In this document: positions 38,767-47,885 of the stretch, piece by piece
Layout of the letters: each line of letters opens with the position of its first letter
How positions within the stretch are numbered: position 1 is the stretch's first letter
NCBI GenBank assembly: GCA_003210055.1
Contig: QCNS01000008.1
Location: 26,435 to 90,434, forward strand
DNA length: 64,000 nt
Direction of reading: 5' to 3'
Origin: SAR116 cluster bacterium AG-426-I14
GTDB lineage: Bacteria; Pseudomonadota; Alphaproteobacteria; Puniceispirillales; Marisalimonadaceae
Program-made: the position numbers and the translations under genes
The notes under the pieces: model-generated
Databases searched by the model: none
Seen by the model: the letters and a program-made list of their open reading frames with translations, nothing else
Told to the model about the DNA's origin: nothing

Positions 38767-38970
38767 ATGGCGCAAATAATTCCATTTCCTTTTGAAAAAG
38801 TTAAAAAGAAAAAAATAAATAATCAATTTACTGAAAAACATATTTTACATATGATAAAAAACATTCGTGAAAACTACCCTCCCTCTTTGTGGAATACTAT
38901 TTATCAATTGGCTAAACAAGGTCATTTGAGTAAGTTTTTAAATGATACTCTGCCCGGAAAGAAACTCTAG
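38767..38970 (+). CDS. Small conserved-looking protein of unknown function
   Basis: A 67-aa basic protein (AQIIPFPFEKVKKKK, then NIRENYPPSLWNTIYQLAKQ) with no membrane segment and no motif I recognise. It has a good Shine-Dalgarno (CGGAG 7 nt before ATG), its own 90-bp upstream region, and ordinary codon usage, so it looks like a real gene. It is divergent from pyk and 57 bp before the GST-like gene. No function can be assigned. Confidence 0.6.
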   Translation: MAQIIPFPFEKVKKKKINNQFTEKHILHMIKNIRENYPPSLWNTIYQLAKQGHLSKFLNDTLPGKKL

Positions 38971-39027
38971 TTAATATATTTTTAATATAAAAATTGAAAA
39001 AATATATACATAATATATTTTTAAAGT

Positions 39028-39693
39028 ATGTCAAATTCTCTAATACCAATTTTATATTCTTTTAGAAGATGTCCCTATGCTATGAGGACAAGATTTGTCT
39101 TGAGGTCTGTATCTCAAAGCGTAGAAATAAGAGAAATAAAACTACAAAATAAACCTAAAGAGTTTTTAAAAGTCACAAACCTTGGAACTGTTCCGGTAAT
39201 GATTTTATCAAAGAGAAAAGTTTTACTCGAAAGTTTAGACATCATAAATTGGTGTTTAAAAAACTCTAAAAACATTGAAGAAAGGAAAATTGTTCATAAT
39301 CAAAATGATATAACTTGGGATTATATAAAAATAGTTGATAATGAATTTAAATATAACTTAGACAGATATAAATACCCAACTAGATACTCGAATAAAGACC
39401 CAAATCTTTATAGAAAAAATAATTTGAGTTTTTTAGAAGACTTAAATAATAGATTAAAAAATTCAAAGTTTTTGTTTAGTGATGAAATTTGTTTTTCTGA
39501 TTATTGTATTTTTCCCTTTATTAGGCAATTTAGAAATGTAGATATTGATTGGTTTGAAAAATTAAATTTTAAGTTTTTAAATAATTGGTTCTCAATTATA
39601 GTAAATGGAGTAGCATTTGAAAACATCATGAGAAAGTACAAATTATGGGAACCAAACGATAAACCTGTTATTACTAACTTTAAATACAACTAA
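39028..39693 (+). CDS. Glutathione S-transferase-like protein
   Basis: A 221-aa GST-fold protein. The thioredoxin-like N-terminal domain has IPILYSFRRCPYAMRTRFVL (CPYA at the active site, as in omega/beta-type and glutaredoxin-like GSTs), NLGTVPVMIL (cis-Pro) and a glutathione-contact segment LLESLDIINWCL. The helical C-terminal domain follows. Such proteins may be thiol transferases or bind glutathione conjugates; the exact role is unknown. It is 12 bp before the thiolase gene and may share its transcript. Confidence 0.85.
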   Translation: MSNSLIPILYSFRRCPYAMRTRFVLRSVSQSVEIREIKLQNKPKEFLKVTNLGTVPVMILSKRKVLLESLDIINWCLKNSKNIEERKIVHNQNDITWDYIKIVDNEFKYNLDRYKYPTRYSNKDPNLYRKNNLSFLEDLNNRLKNSKFLFSDEICFSDYCIFPFIRQFRNVDIDWFEKLNFKFLNNWFSIIVNGVAFENIMRKYKLWEPNDKPVITNFKYN

Positions 39694-39705
39694 AAGGATA
39701 AGCCT

Positions 39706-40908
39706 ATGGCGGATGCATATATTTGTGAAGGAATCAGAACACCTATTGGAAGATTTGGTGGTCAATTATCTAGTGTGAGAACCGATGACCTTGCCTCATT
39801 ACCGATAAAATATTTGAAAACTAGACTCCCAAAAGTAGATTGGGAAAAGTTAGATGAGGTTATTTATGGCAATGCCAATCAGGCTGGAGAAGATAATAGA
39901 AATGTTGCAAGGATGGCATTATTATTGTCTGATTTACCAACGTCAATTCCTGGGATTACATTAAATAGATTATGTGCATCTGGAATGGAGGCTATAATAA
40001 GTGGCTCTAGAATGATAAAAAGTAATGAAGGTGAATTTATTTTAGCTGGAGGTGTAGAAAGTATGAGTAGAGCACCTTTTGTAATGCCAAAAGCTTCAAC
40101 ACCTTTTTCTAGAAATGCTGAAATTTATGATACAACCATTGGATGGAGATTTGTTAATCCTAATATGAAAAAAAAATATGGCATTGATTCAATGCCTGAA
40201 ACTGCAGAAAATGTTGCAGAAAAATATCAAATTTCTAGAAAAGAACAAGATGAATTTGCATTCAATAGTCAAAAAAAGGCATTAAAAGCAATATCTAGTG
40301 AACGAACTAAAGAAGAAATTGTTCCTGTTAAAATAAAACAAAGAAAAAGTGATGATTTGATTTTTGATAAAGATGAACACCCAAGAGAAACAACTTTAGA
40401 AAAATTATCTAATTTGCCAACACCATTTAAAATAGAGGGTACGGTTACAGCAGGTAATTCTAGTGGTGTAAATGATGGTGCTGCAGCAGTAATTATAGCA
40501 AATGAAAAAGCTATAAATGATAATGGGTTAGAACCAATTGCAAAAGTTGTTGCAGCTGCAAGCTCTGGAGTACAGCCAGCTTATATGGGCATTGGGCCAG
40601 TTCCAGCTACGGAAAAGGTATTGAAAAAAGCCAGTTTAAGTATTGAGGATATTGATATAATAGAAATTAATGAAGCTTTTGCAGCTCAAGTATTAGCTTG
40701 TTTAAAGCAATTTAATGTCTCTTACAATGATGAAAGAGTAAATCCAAATGGTGGAGCAATAGCTTTTGGTCATCCATTAGGAATGTCTGGAACTAGATTG
40801 GTTCTCACTGCATCAAAAGAATTACAATCCACAGGCAAAAAATTTGCTTTATGTACAATGTGTGTTGGGGTAGGTCAAGGAAGCTCTATTCTATTGGAAA
40901 GGGTATGA
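39706..40908 (+). CDS. Acetyl-CoA C-acyltransferase, 3-oxoadipyl-CoA thiolase-like
   Basis: A degradative-type thiolase of 400 aa that cleaves a 3-ketoacyl-CoA with CoA. Active-site C90 is in TLNRLCASGMEA, with the His in AFGHPLGMSGTR and the second Cys in CTMCVGVGQGS. It strongly resembles PcaF, with DAYICEGIRTPIGRFGG, GNANQAGEDNRNVARM and IYDTTIGWRFVNP all shared with 3-oxoadipyl-CoA thiolases. The other protocatechuate or catechol genes are not in the window, so the physiological substrate may differ. A GST-like gene precedes it; modC converges on it with a 9-bp gap. Confidence 0.9.
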   Translation: MADAYICEGIRTPIGRFGGQLSSVRTDDLASLPIKYLKTRLPKVDWEKLDEVIYGNANQAGEDNRNVARMALLLSDLPTSIPGITLNRLCASGMEAIISGSRMIKSNEGEFILAGGVESMSRAPFVMPKASTPFSRNAEIYDTTIGWRFVNPNMKKKYGIDSMPETAENVAEKYQISRKEQDEFAFNSQKKALKAISSERTKEEIVPVKIKQRKSDDLIFDKDEHPRETTLEKLSNLPTPFKIEGTVTAGNSSGVNDGAAAVIIANEKAINDNGLEPIAKVVAAASSGVQPAYMGIGPVPATEKVLKKASLSIEDIDIIEINEAFAAQVLACLKQFNVSYNDERVNPNGGAIAFGHPLGMSGTRLVLTASKELQSTGKKFALCTMCVGVGQGSSILLERV

Positions 40909-40917
40909 TATTTGATT

Positions 40918-42024
40918 TCAAATTATAGCTTGGCGATCAAAAGAAACTGATCTCAAGTGAGCATATATATTATCTTTAATTTTTAAGTTCATTTTTTTTA
41001 AATTATACTTCGTTATTCTCGCTCTAAAAAATTGGAAAGATTTATCAGTACTGATTTTGATTAAAATCTCAGCAAAAGCTGTATCCTTTTCTAAAATAAT
41101 TTCAGTTATCTTGCCTTTTAAAACATTTTCTATAAAAACTTTTTTAAGATTTATTTTTGTAACTATTACATCTCTTGCTCTTATTCTAACTCTTATTTTG
41201 TCTCCCTTTTTTTTAAAATTACCAGGTAAAATCAAAATTTGATTTTCTACTTCAATTTTAGTTAGATTAAAATTTTTCTCTTTCTCAATCACCAATCCAT
41301 TTAATATTGCTCCAGATTCAAACTTGCCGAAAAAATTTTTAAATTCTTTTTCAATCATGATTTCTGAAACTTTTCCTGATGTCACAAAATTTCCTTTGTT
41401 GATAAGAACTATCTCGTCTGAAATTTGAACAATTTCTTCTAAAGAATGGCTTATTAGTAAAATGGGTAAATTAAATTGAGAATTGAAGTCTTTTAGAAAA
41501 CTTAAAATTCTAGTTTTTGTTCTTAAATCTAAAGATGATGTTGGTTCATCTAATATTATTAATTCCGATGAAATTAATAGAGTTCTTGCAAGAGAAACCA
41601 ATTGTTTTTCACCGGTAGACAAGTTGTTTGGATATTTAAAGAGCTTATCATTAATATTTAATTTTTCTATAATATAGTCTTTATTAACTAAACCTGTAGA
41701 ACATAATTTATTTTTGGATTTGTCTTCAGCAAACTTTAAATTTTCCATTATTGTTAATGATTCTATTAATCTATTTTCTTGAAACATAATGGCGATTGGA
41801 CGGTACCTTGGTTTTATAAAATCTTTCCCTTGCAACTCAGTACCGTTTAAAAGAATTTTTGCTTTTAATTGTTGGTTAAATCCACCAATTGTGTTTACTA
41901 AAGTAGATTTTCCTGAACCGATTGGACCAAAAAGAGTAGTTATACCTTTGTTTTTAAAGTGATGCTTAAAATTAAAGTTTAATTCACCTAATTTTCCATT
42001 TACTTGAACACTTAAGCCATTCAT
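40918..42024 (-). CDS. modC: Molybdate ABC transporter ATP-binding protein
   Basis: ATPase of the molybdate importer. The 368 aa have Walker A (LFGPIGSGKSTLVNTIG, about residues 30-46), the Q-loop IMFQENRLIESLTI, signature LSTGEKQLVSLARTLL, Walker B LIILDEPTSSLD, H-loop LISHSLEEI, and a C-terminal MOP/TOBE regulatory domain (about 290-365) that senses oxyanion. It overlaps modB by ATGA. No modA binding protein is adjacent, although it is normally first in the operon. Confidence 0.93.
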   Translation of the reverse strand: MNGLSVQVNGKLGELNFNFKHHFKNKGITTLFGPIGSGKSTLVNTIGGFNQQLKAKILLNGTELQGKDFIKPRYRPIAIMFQENRLIESLTIMENLKFAEDKSKNKLCSTGLVNKDYIIEKLNINDKLFKYPNNLSTGEKQLVSLARTLLISSELIILDEPTSSLDLRTKTRILSFLKDFNSQFNLPILLISHSLEEIVQISDEIVLINKGNFVTSGKVSEIMIEKEFKNFFGKFESGAILNGLVIEKEKNFNLTKIEVENQILILPGNFKKKGDKIRVRIRARDVIVTKINLKKVFIENVLKGKITEIILEKDTAFAEILIKISTDKSFQFFRARITKYNLKKMNLKIKDNIYAHLRSVSFDRQAII

Positions 42025-42716
42025 ATTTTTAAGCCAAAAGTTAACTTATTATTTAAGTAGTATAAAAATAATAAAGTTATAAATGAAAAAATTATTAAAA
42101 TTAAAGATAGTGAATTTGCATTTGAGTAAGATAATTGTTCAACATGATCATAAATTGATATTGATAGAACTCTTGTTTCTTTTTCTATGTTACCACCTAC
42201 CATTAACACAATACCAAACTCTCCAACAGTATGAGCAAAAGATAGAACAAAAGAAGTTAAAAATCCTTTCTTACATAGCGGAAAAATAACTTTATTAAAA
42301 AGATCTAATTTTGATGCACCCATATTTGATGCTGCTTCCAAAACTTTTTTATCGACACTTTGAAATGAATTTTGAAGAGGCTGAACCCAAAAAGGTAATG
42401 AATAAATAATTGATGCGAAAACAAGCCCATTAAATGAAAATGCCAATTGGTTTCCAGTTATTGTAATAAATATTTTTCCTAATATTGTTTCAGGGTTAAA
42501 AAAAACTATTAAATAAAAACCTATAACAGTAGGTGGCAAAACTAAGGGCATAGTTACTAGTGCTTCTAAAAGTGGTGAGTATTTACTTTTTTTGAATGCT
42601 AAATAATAAGCGATAGGTGTACCAAAAAAAAATAAGAATATGCAAGTAATTAAAGATAATTTAAAAGTTAAATTTATAGCAGATATTTCTGAATGAATAA
42701 TGTTTATAAATTCCAT
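42021..42716 (-). CDS. modB: Molybdate ABC transporter permease
   Basis: Inner-membrane channel subunit of the molybdate importer. The open frame reaches TTG at 42737, but ATG 42714-42716, preceded by AGGG at 5-6 nt, is the better start and gives 231 aa. Five or six helices are visible. Diagnostic TMPLVLPPTVIGFYLI and the EAA loop (EAASNMGASKLDLFNKVIFP) dock on ModC. FAHTVGEFGIVLMVGGN is typical of ModB. It is first in modBC, divergent from an alpha/beta hydrolase. With moaD/moaE and msrP it forms part of molybdenum metabolism. Confidence 0.93.
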   Translation of the reverse strand: MEFINIIHSEISAINLTFKLSLITCIFLFFFGTPIAYYLAFKKSKYSPLLEALVTMPLVLPPTVIGFYLIVFFNPETILGKIFITITGNQLAFSFNGLVFASIIYSLPFWVQPLQNSFQSVDKKVLEAASNMGASKLDLFNKVIFPLCKKGFLTSFVLSFAHTVGEFGIVLMVGGNIEKETRVLSISIYDHVEQLSYSNANSLSLILIIFSFITLLFLYYLNNKLTFGLKI

Positions 42717-42804
42717 AATTTCCCTGAAACTTTGCAAATAATTTGCTTTTATTGTTACTATAAATAAAAATTAAAGAAACTATAATAAAAAAAAGAGTAA
42801 TATA

Positions 42805-43683
42805 ATGCCTTACATTAAAACTAGTGACAATGTTGAAATTTTTTATCAAAAATCTGGTAAAGGTAAACCCATAATCTTTGTTCATGAGTTTGCAGGAGAT
42901 CACAGAAGTTGGGAACCCCAGATAAATTTTTTTTCTAGGTATTATAATTGTATTACATATTCAGCGAGAGGTTATCCGCCATCTCAAGTTCCTGAAAGTA
43001 TAGAAAAATACAGTCAAGAGAGAGCCTGGAGAGATATCCTTGATGTTATAGATAAATTAAATATCGAGAAAGCACACATAATTGGTCTATCAATGGGTGG
43101 ATTTGCAACCTTACATTTTGGGATTAATTGTCCTAATAGAGCATTAAGTTTAACGATTGCTGGATGTGGTTACGGAGCTAAAGCTGATATTAAAAATAAA
43201 AATGAAGGATTTGCAGAAGAGTCCGAAAAAAATGCCAAAGATATCTTGGATAATGGAATCGAAAAGTTTGGCAATGATTATGGACTTGGTTCATCAAGAG
43301 TTCAATTTCAAAATAAAGATTATAATAGTTGGAAAATTTTTAATGAACGTTTAATTAATCATAGTCAAGTTGGCTCTGCAAACACTCTATTAGGTGTTCA
43401 AAGCAAACGTCCTAATTTATATGAATTAAAAGAAAAAATTAAAAAAATAAAAGTACCAACCTTAATTATAAATGGTGATGAAGATGATATGTGTTTAGAG
43501 GTTGGTATTTATCTTAAAAGAAATATATCTTCATCTGGTCTGGTTGTAGTTCCAAAAACTGGGCACACAATAAATTTAGAAGAGCCAGCCCTATTCAATC
43601 AATATATTTCTAACTTTTTTCAGGCCATTGAAAACAATTCTTGGGGACCCAGAGACAATAGAGCAAAAATCATTACTAATTAA
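42805..43683 (+). CDS. Alpha/beta hydrolase
   Basis: A 292-aa canonical alpha/beta hydrolase. The oxyanion region is IIFVHEFAGDHRSW, nucleophile S96 is in IIGLSMGGFATLHFG, the acid is in LIINGDEDDMCL, and the catalytic His is in VPKTGHTINLEEPALF. The fold resembles 3-oxoadipate enol-lactonase (PcaD) and related esterases. With a PcaF-like thiolase 2 kb away this is suggestive, but it is divergent from and separated by modBC, so no pathway claim is made. Substrate unknown. Confidence 0.88.
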   Translation: MPYIKTSDNVEIFYQKSGKGKPIIFVHEFAGDHRSWEPQINFFSRYYNCITYSARGYPPSQVPESIEKYSQERAWRDILDVIDKLNIEKAHIIGLSMGGFATLHFGINCPNRALSLTIAGCGYGAKADIKNKNEGFAEESEKNAKDILDNGIEKFGNDYGLGSSRVQFQNKDYNSWKIFNERLINHSQVGSANTLLGVQSKRPNLYELKEKIKKIKVPTLIINGDEDDMCLEVGIYLKRNISSSGLVVVPKTGHTINLEEPALFNQYISNFFQAIENNSWGPRDNRAKIITN

Positions 43684-43695
43684 AGAATTAAAAAA

Positions 43696-44181
43696 CTAAT
43701 CTCTAAAATTAATGTACTGTAATGGAAATTTTAAATCCATTTCTTTAACTAGTTGAATAATCTGTTGAAGATCATCTCTTTTTTTTCCAGAAATTCTGAC
43801 TTCGTCTCCTTGAATAGAAGATTGAACTTTTATTTTTGAATTTTTAATTGTTTTAATAATTTTTTGTGCAATTTCTCTGTCAATGCCCTGTTTTACAATT
43901 ACTTTCTGTCTAATAGAATTACCCGAAGAATTTTCAGGACTTTGAAACTCCAAACAATTTGTATCAACATTTTTTCTGGTAAGGTGAACAACCAATAATT
44001 CTTCCATTTGTTTTCTTTTCAATTCATCATCAGCATGCATTATTATTTCTTCACCGTTTTTCTCTAATTTACACATACTCCCCTTAAAGTCATATCTTGT
44101 GCTGATTTCTTTAACAACTCCACTTACTCCATTATCAACAGAGGGAGAGTCTACTTTACTTACTATATCAAAACTAGGCAT
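43696..44181 (-). CDS. yajQ: YajQ family nucleotide-binding protein (DUF520)
   Basis: YajQ-family proteins bind nucleotides; some act as cyclic di-GMP receptors, others associate with tmRNA or RNA. The 161-aa protein has MPSFDIVSKVDSPSVDNGV, ISTRYDFKGS, KQGIDREIAQKIIKTIKNSKIKVQSSIQGDEVRISGKKRDDLQQII and FPLQYINFRD at its end. The start is ATG 44179-44181 with GGAGG 5 nt upstream, rather than the in-frame ATG at 44193. It is convergent with the upstream hydrolase gene. Confidence 0.94.
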   Translation of the reverse strand: MPSFDIVSKVDSPSVDNGVSGVVKEISTRYDFKGSMCKLEKNGEEIIMHADDELKRKQMEELLVVHLTRKNVDTNCLEFQSPENSSGNSIRQKVIVKQGIDREIAQKIIKTIKNSKIKVQSSIQGDEVRISGKKRDDLQQIIQLVKEMDLKFPLQYINFRD

Positions 44182-44268
44182 TAATACCTCCATGTAAAAA
44201 TTTATAATAAATTAAAAGTTGAACATAATAAATTTATAATTAATCTATATAATAATATAGTAGAATAA

Positions 44269-45063
44269 ATGTTTATAATCTTAAAATTTTTTTTAACCTT
44301 TTTGCTAATTACAAGTTATATTTTTTTCCATAATTTTATCGGACTCTTTGCAATTATACCATTTTGGATTGTTTGTGGTTTTATAGATGTTTCAAGACAT
44401 AAAACCATGAATATAAAACTTCTAAAGGAATATTTTTTTGGTAAAGGAATACCGACATTTGCTTTATCTCCTCTAAATTTATTCGCCGATCTATTATCAT
44501 TCCAAAATTCTCATACATTTAAAATTGAAAATTTACCCCTTAGTCATCAAAATGAAATTAATCAAATTATAAAACTATTTGACGAAAATAAGAACATTAT
44601 TGAAAAACGATTTCTAAGTGCCAAAGATAATAGGAATATGTTGTTTTACCAATGGTATGGTAAAAACCTCGATGAAAGCATACCAGAATTTAATCACAGT
44701 TTTAAATTCATTAAAACAATAGGTGTGTCTTTATTTAGAGAAAAAACTTCCACGTCAAGGCATTTTGGACCGATGAGATTGACTTATAGAATATTATATA
44801 ATTTTAATAAAGTCAAAAAAGTTGGTTCCTACATCGAGGCTGATGGGACAATTAATAACTGGAAAAAAAATCCATTGTTTATATTTGATGATACTTTAAT
44901 ACATCAAAGCTTTAATGAAGAAGATGATATTAGATTCTGTGCATTTATAGATATTATAAGACCAAGTTATTTAAATCATGTAATGTTAATTTTATTATCC
45001 ACCGTTGGATTTTTATTAAAAAAAACTAGAGGCATGTTTTACAAAAATTGGAAAATGATATAA
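44269..45063 (+). CDS. Aspartyl/asparaginyl beta-hydroxylase-fold protein (LpxO-like)
   Basis: A 264-aa protein with one or two N-terminal membrane helices (residues 1-37), a possible re-entrant C-terminal hydrophobic segment (VMLILLSTVGFLL), and an Asp/Asn beta-hydroxylase (2-oxoglutarate/Fe(II)) domain between. Iron ligands are probably the His in RHFGPMRLTYR and the His in FDDTLIHQSFNEEDD, with the 2-OG-binding Arg in DIRFCAFIDIIRP. LpxO hydroxylates the lipid A secondary acyl chain, and topology fits a membrane substrate. Substrate assignment is inference. It is convergent with the ADH cluster (2-bp gap). Confidence 0.75.
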   Translation: MFIILKFFLTFLLITSYIFFHNFIGLFAIIPFWIVCGFIDVSRHKTMNIKLLKEYFFGKGIPTFALSPLNLFADLLSFQNSHTFKIENLPLSHQNEINQIIKLFDENKNIIEKRFLSAKDNRNMLFYQWYGKNLDESIPEFNHSFKFIKTIGVSLFREKTSTSRHFGPMRLTYRILYNFNKVKKVGSYIEADGTINNWKKNPLFIFDDTLIHQSFNEEDDIRFCAFIDIIRPSYLNHVMLILLSTVGFLLKKTRGMFYKNWKMI

Positions 45064-45065
45064 TT

Positions 45066-46205
45066 TTACATGCTTGGCACTAAAATCTGTCGTATAACTT
45101 TTCCTTCATCAAGTTTATCGAAACCAGTGTTTAAATCTTTAAATCCAATTTTGCCATCTATAAGCTTCTCTACAGGAAGACGTCCCTGTTTAAATAAATT
45201 TAAAAATCTTGGTACATCCCTAACAGGTACACATGAACCCATATAACTTCCTAAGATGGATTTTTCTTGTGCTACTAAATCACTATGATTAAAACTAAAT
45301 TCTGTATTTACCGGAGTTAAACCTGCTGTAACAACTGCTCCTCCATATCTAATAATTTTATATGCGGCTTCCATTGCAGGCATTACACCAGCTAAATCAA
45401 CGGCGTAATCAACCCCACCAGATGTCAATTCCCTAATCTCATCCACAAAGTCATTGGAACGTGAGTCAAAGCAATGAGTTGCTCCAAGCTCTTTTGCTTT
45501 TGAAAACTTTGAAGGATCTATATCAATACCAATAATGTGTTCGGCTCCACCTAATTTTGCACCCATTATTCCATTTAAGCCAACGCCTCCTAAACCTATA
45601 ATTGCTACAGAGTCTCCTGGACGAACTCTTGCTGTGTTTATGACTGCTCCAACACCAGTCATTACAGCACACCCAAATAAAGCGGCATCTTCAAGAGGGA
45701 TAGATTTATCAATTACTACAACGGAACCCCTGTCTACTACAGCAAATTCTGACATACACGAAATTCCTGTGTGATGATTTAAAGTTTCTCCATCTTTACT
45801 TTTTAAACGGCTTCCACCAGACATTAATTCCCCTTTACCTTTTGTAGCTGCTGCTAATTCACAAACTTGAGGTCTTCCCTCTAGACATCTTCTACATCTG
45901 CCGCAGGATGGAGAGAATTGAAAAACAACATGGTCTCCAACTTTAATATCTTTAATAGCTGACCCCAATTCAACAATTTCACCAGAACCTTCATGACCAA
46001 TTACCAAAGGCAGTTGCATGATTCTTGATCCATTTATAACCGAAAGATCCGAGTGACATAAACCTGCACCATGAATTTTAACTAGTAATTCATTTTCTCT
46101 AGGTGGATCAATTGAAATTTCTTCAACAGACAAGGGCAAACTTTTTGCGTATGGTCTTTTTGAGGCATTAGATCTTATGACAGCAGCTTTACAATTAATA
46201 GACAT
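45066..46205 (-). CDS. Zinc-dependent alcohol dehydrogenase (nitrile hydratase cluster, distal)
   Basis: A 379-aa MDR-superfamily dehydrogenase. Catalytic Zn ligands are the Cys in GAGLCHSDLSV and His in VIGHEGSGEIVELG. The structural-zinc lobe is intact (CGRCRRCLEGRPQVC), and NAD binding is through IIGLGGVGLNGIMGAKLGG followed by IGIDIDPSKFSKAKELGATH (class III-like). Its ATG overlaps the stop of the nitrile-hydratase activator by one base (TAATG), so it is translationally coupled to the hydratase genes. Substrate unknown; an alcohol or hydroxy compound linked to the nitrile/amide is plausible. Confidence 0.9.
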   Translation of the reverse strand: MSINCKAAVIRSNASKRPYAKSLPLSVEEISIDPPRENELLVKIHGAGLCHSDLSVINGSRIMQLPLVIGHEGSGEIVELGSAIKDIKVGDHVVFQFSPSCGRCRRCLEGRPQVCELAAATKGKGELMSGGSRLKSKDGETLNHHTGISCMSEFAVVDRGSVVVIDKSIPLEDAALFGCAVMTGVGAVINTARVRPGDSVAIIGLGGVGLNGIMGAKLGGAEHIIGIDIDPSKFSKAKELGATHCFDSRSNDFVDEIRELTSGGVDYAVDLAGVMPAMEAAYKIIRYGGAVVTAGLTPVNTEFSFNHSDLVAQEKSILGSYMGSCVPVRDVPRFLNLFKQGRLPVEKLIDGKIGFKDLNTGFDKLDEGKVIRQILVPSM

Positions 46206-46528
46206 TATATATCTCCTATTTTAACTGGTTTTCCATGAGGTGTATTTAAAAAAGCTGAACTCCAAAGGTTTTTAATTTCAACCATTCTTGTAAAACTAGT
46301 AATTTTCTTTTTTATTAATAATTTTTCAAGCGCTTTCACCCATGAGTAAAAATAATCATCTGAACCATTTCTAGTCTGATTATTATCCATTTTAATTTCA
46401 TGAGCTAAAAAATCTGAAAACTCACACCACTCAAATACTTTGTTTTCAGACAAAGAAACTGTAATTGCAAAAATTTGGGCATGCCAAGGCTTTTGAAAAT
46501 TTTTATCGTTTAATTTAGAAGGAATCAT
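46205..46528 (-). CDS. Nitrile hydratase accessory (activator) protein
   Basis: A 107-aa protein homologous to the N-terminal domain of the nitrile hydratase beta subunit, as in cobalt-type accessory proteins (P14K/NhlE group) that help load cobalt into the alpha subunit. Features: KPWHAQIFAITVSLSENKVFEWCEFSDFLAHEI, YFYSWVKALEKLLIKKKI. It overlaps nthB by 14 bp and the downstream ADH by 1 bp. Its sequence parallels the beta N-terminus ([15 protein letters not shown]), supporting common origin. Confidence 0.85.
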   Translation of the reverse strand: MIPSKLNDKNFQKPWHAQIFAITVSLSENKVFEWCEFSDFLAHEIKMDNNQTRNGSDDYFYSWVKALEKLLIKKKITSFTRMVEIKNLWSSAFLNTPHGKPVKIGDI

Positions 46529-47246
46529 TTGTCAAATAACTTTCCCATAAATCAATGCATACAATGTCATTTTCATTACCATTAGTGTTTCCCCACAACT
46601 CATATGATAAAAATTCTACAGTGTATAAATGTTCTTGACCATCCCCTAAGTTGTGAGCACTTTTATCTGGGAGAACATGACTTTGATGGTGAAGAATGAT
46701 CTTGCCTTGTTTCCCCCTTGCGTACATTGGTAATCTCGTGTGTCCACCAGTTTTATATTTATTAGGACTAAAATTTAATGTTTTTACAATATCTCCAATT
46801 TTATATCTTGGTTTTTTTAAATCAGCCCGTTTTGATGGACCACCTCTTCCTAAAGTAATACTTACATCCTCTGGCTTTAACATATCTGGATGGTAATGTT
46901 TTTTTTGGTTAATATAAGGTTTATTATTTTGGATTTCATTAACAGCATTTTTTAATTCTTCACTATTTATTAATTTTTTTTCCACTAGCAAGTTTACTAA
47001 AGCTGAAATCCATTTTTCATAATAGCTAAATCTACTATAGTCCAAGGGAGGTAAACATTCTCTAAAAAACCTTCCTTTATCAATACTCCATTTACCAACT
47101 GGAGCTGCTGCTAAAGTTACAGCCAAAGCCTTTGCGTGCCATTCAAATTTAAAAACTGGTTCATCATCGATAAATCTTCCATCTTTTAACTTTATTGGGA
47201 TATTTCCATCACCAAACCTACCTCCCATATCATGAGATCTAGTCAT
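46515..47246 (-). CDS. nthB: Nitrile hydratase beta subunit
   Basis: Structural partner of the metal-bearing alpha subunit; together they hydrate nitriles to amides. The 243 aa have the N-terminal helical part ([52 protein letters not shown]) and the C-terminal SH3-like barrel (about 150-243) with [50 protein letters not shown] and IDLWESYL. Both halves of the family are in one chain, unlike thiocyanate hydrolase, where they are separate subunits. It overlaps nthA by 8 bp and the activator by 14 bp. Confidence 0.95.
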   Translation of the reverse strand: MTRSHDMGGRFGDGNIPIKLKDGRFIDDEPVFKFEWHAKALAVTLAAAPVGKWSIDKGRFFRECLPPLDYSRFSYYEKWISALVNLLVEKKLINSEELKNAVNEIQNNKPYINQKKHYHPDMLKPEDVSITLGRGGPSKRADLKKPRYKIGDIVKTLNFSPNKYKTGGHTRLPMYARGKQGKIILHHQSHVLPDKSAHNLGDGQEHLYTVEFLSYELWGNTNGNENDIVCIDLWESYLTNDSF

Positions 47247-47883
47247 TTATCAGTTCAGGTAAACCTGTCCCTATCATGCTATTTCGTGTGACAGTTTTTG
47301 CAAGTTCTTCTTCAGTCAGTTCTTCGGTCCCTTTTGGTCGCATTGGTAAAACTAAATATCTCATTTCGGAAGTAGAGTCCCAAACTTTAATTTTAATTTT
47401 CTCATCTAACAACAAACCAAATTCTTTAAGAACCTTTCTTGGTTCTCTAACAGCTCTAGCTCTATATTCATCAGATTTGTACCATGAGGGAGGTAACCCT
47501 AAAACTGGCCATGGATAACAACTACATAGAGTACAAACAACCATATTATGAATTTCATAAGTATTTTCAACTACTACCATGTGTTCACCTTGCCTACCTG
47601 TGTAGCTTAGCTCTTCAATGGCTTTTGTTGCATTATTTAATAACCTTTCTTTAAATGAAACGTCTACCCAGGCTTTAGCTATAACTTTTGCTCCATTTTT
47701 TGGACCAATTCTATTTTCATATGTATCAATTAATTCGTTTAATGTATTTCGATCAACTAATCCTTTATTAACAAGCAAAGTCTCTAAAGCCTTAACTCTT
47801 AATTCTGGTTCCTCTGGCAATATGTTGTGGCTATGATGAATATTTTCAGTATTATTTTTTTTTGTATTTATTTTTTTAATCAT
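47239..47883 (-). CDS. nthA: Nitrile hydratase alpha subunit, cobalt type
   Basis: Metal-binding catalytic subunit. The 214 aa contain the claw motif [20 protein letters not shown] with C117, C120, S121 and C122; two of the cysteines are oxidised in the mature enzyme. Thr after the first Cys and Tyr after the last mark the Co(III) rather than Fe(III) class. Upstream parts [18 protein letters not shown] and [19 protein letters not shown], and the later [18 protein letters not shown] and [13 protein letters not shown], are typical. A His/Asn-rich N-terminal leader of about 20 residues precedes the domain. Nitrile hydratase is normally followed by an amidase, but none is found here. Confidence 0.97.
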   Translation of the reverse strand: MIKKINTKKNNTENIHHSHNILPEEPELRVKALETLLVNKGLVDRNTLNELIDTYENRIGPKNGAKVIAKAWVDVSFKERLLNNATKAIEELSYTGRQGEHMVVVENTYEIHNMVVCTLCSCYPWPVLGLPPSWYKSDEYRARAVREPRKVLKEFGLLLDEKIKIKVWDSTSEMRYLVLPMRPKGTEELTEEELAKTVTRNSMIGTGLPELIND

Positions 47884-47885
47884 TA

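Noticed and set aside
46205..47883. Thiocyanate hydrolase instead of nitrile hydratase
   Set aside because: Thiocyanate hydrolase splits the beta domains into two separate subunits; here one chain carries both, and the third gene is an activator-like protein.
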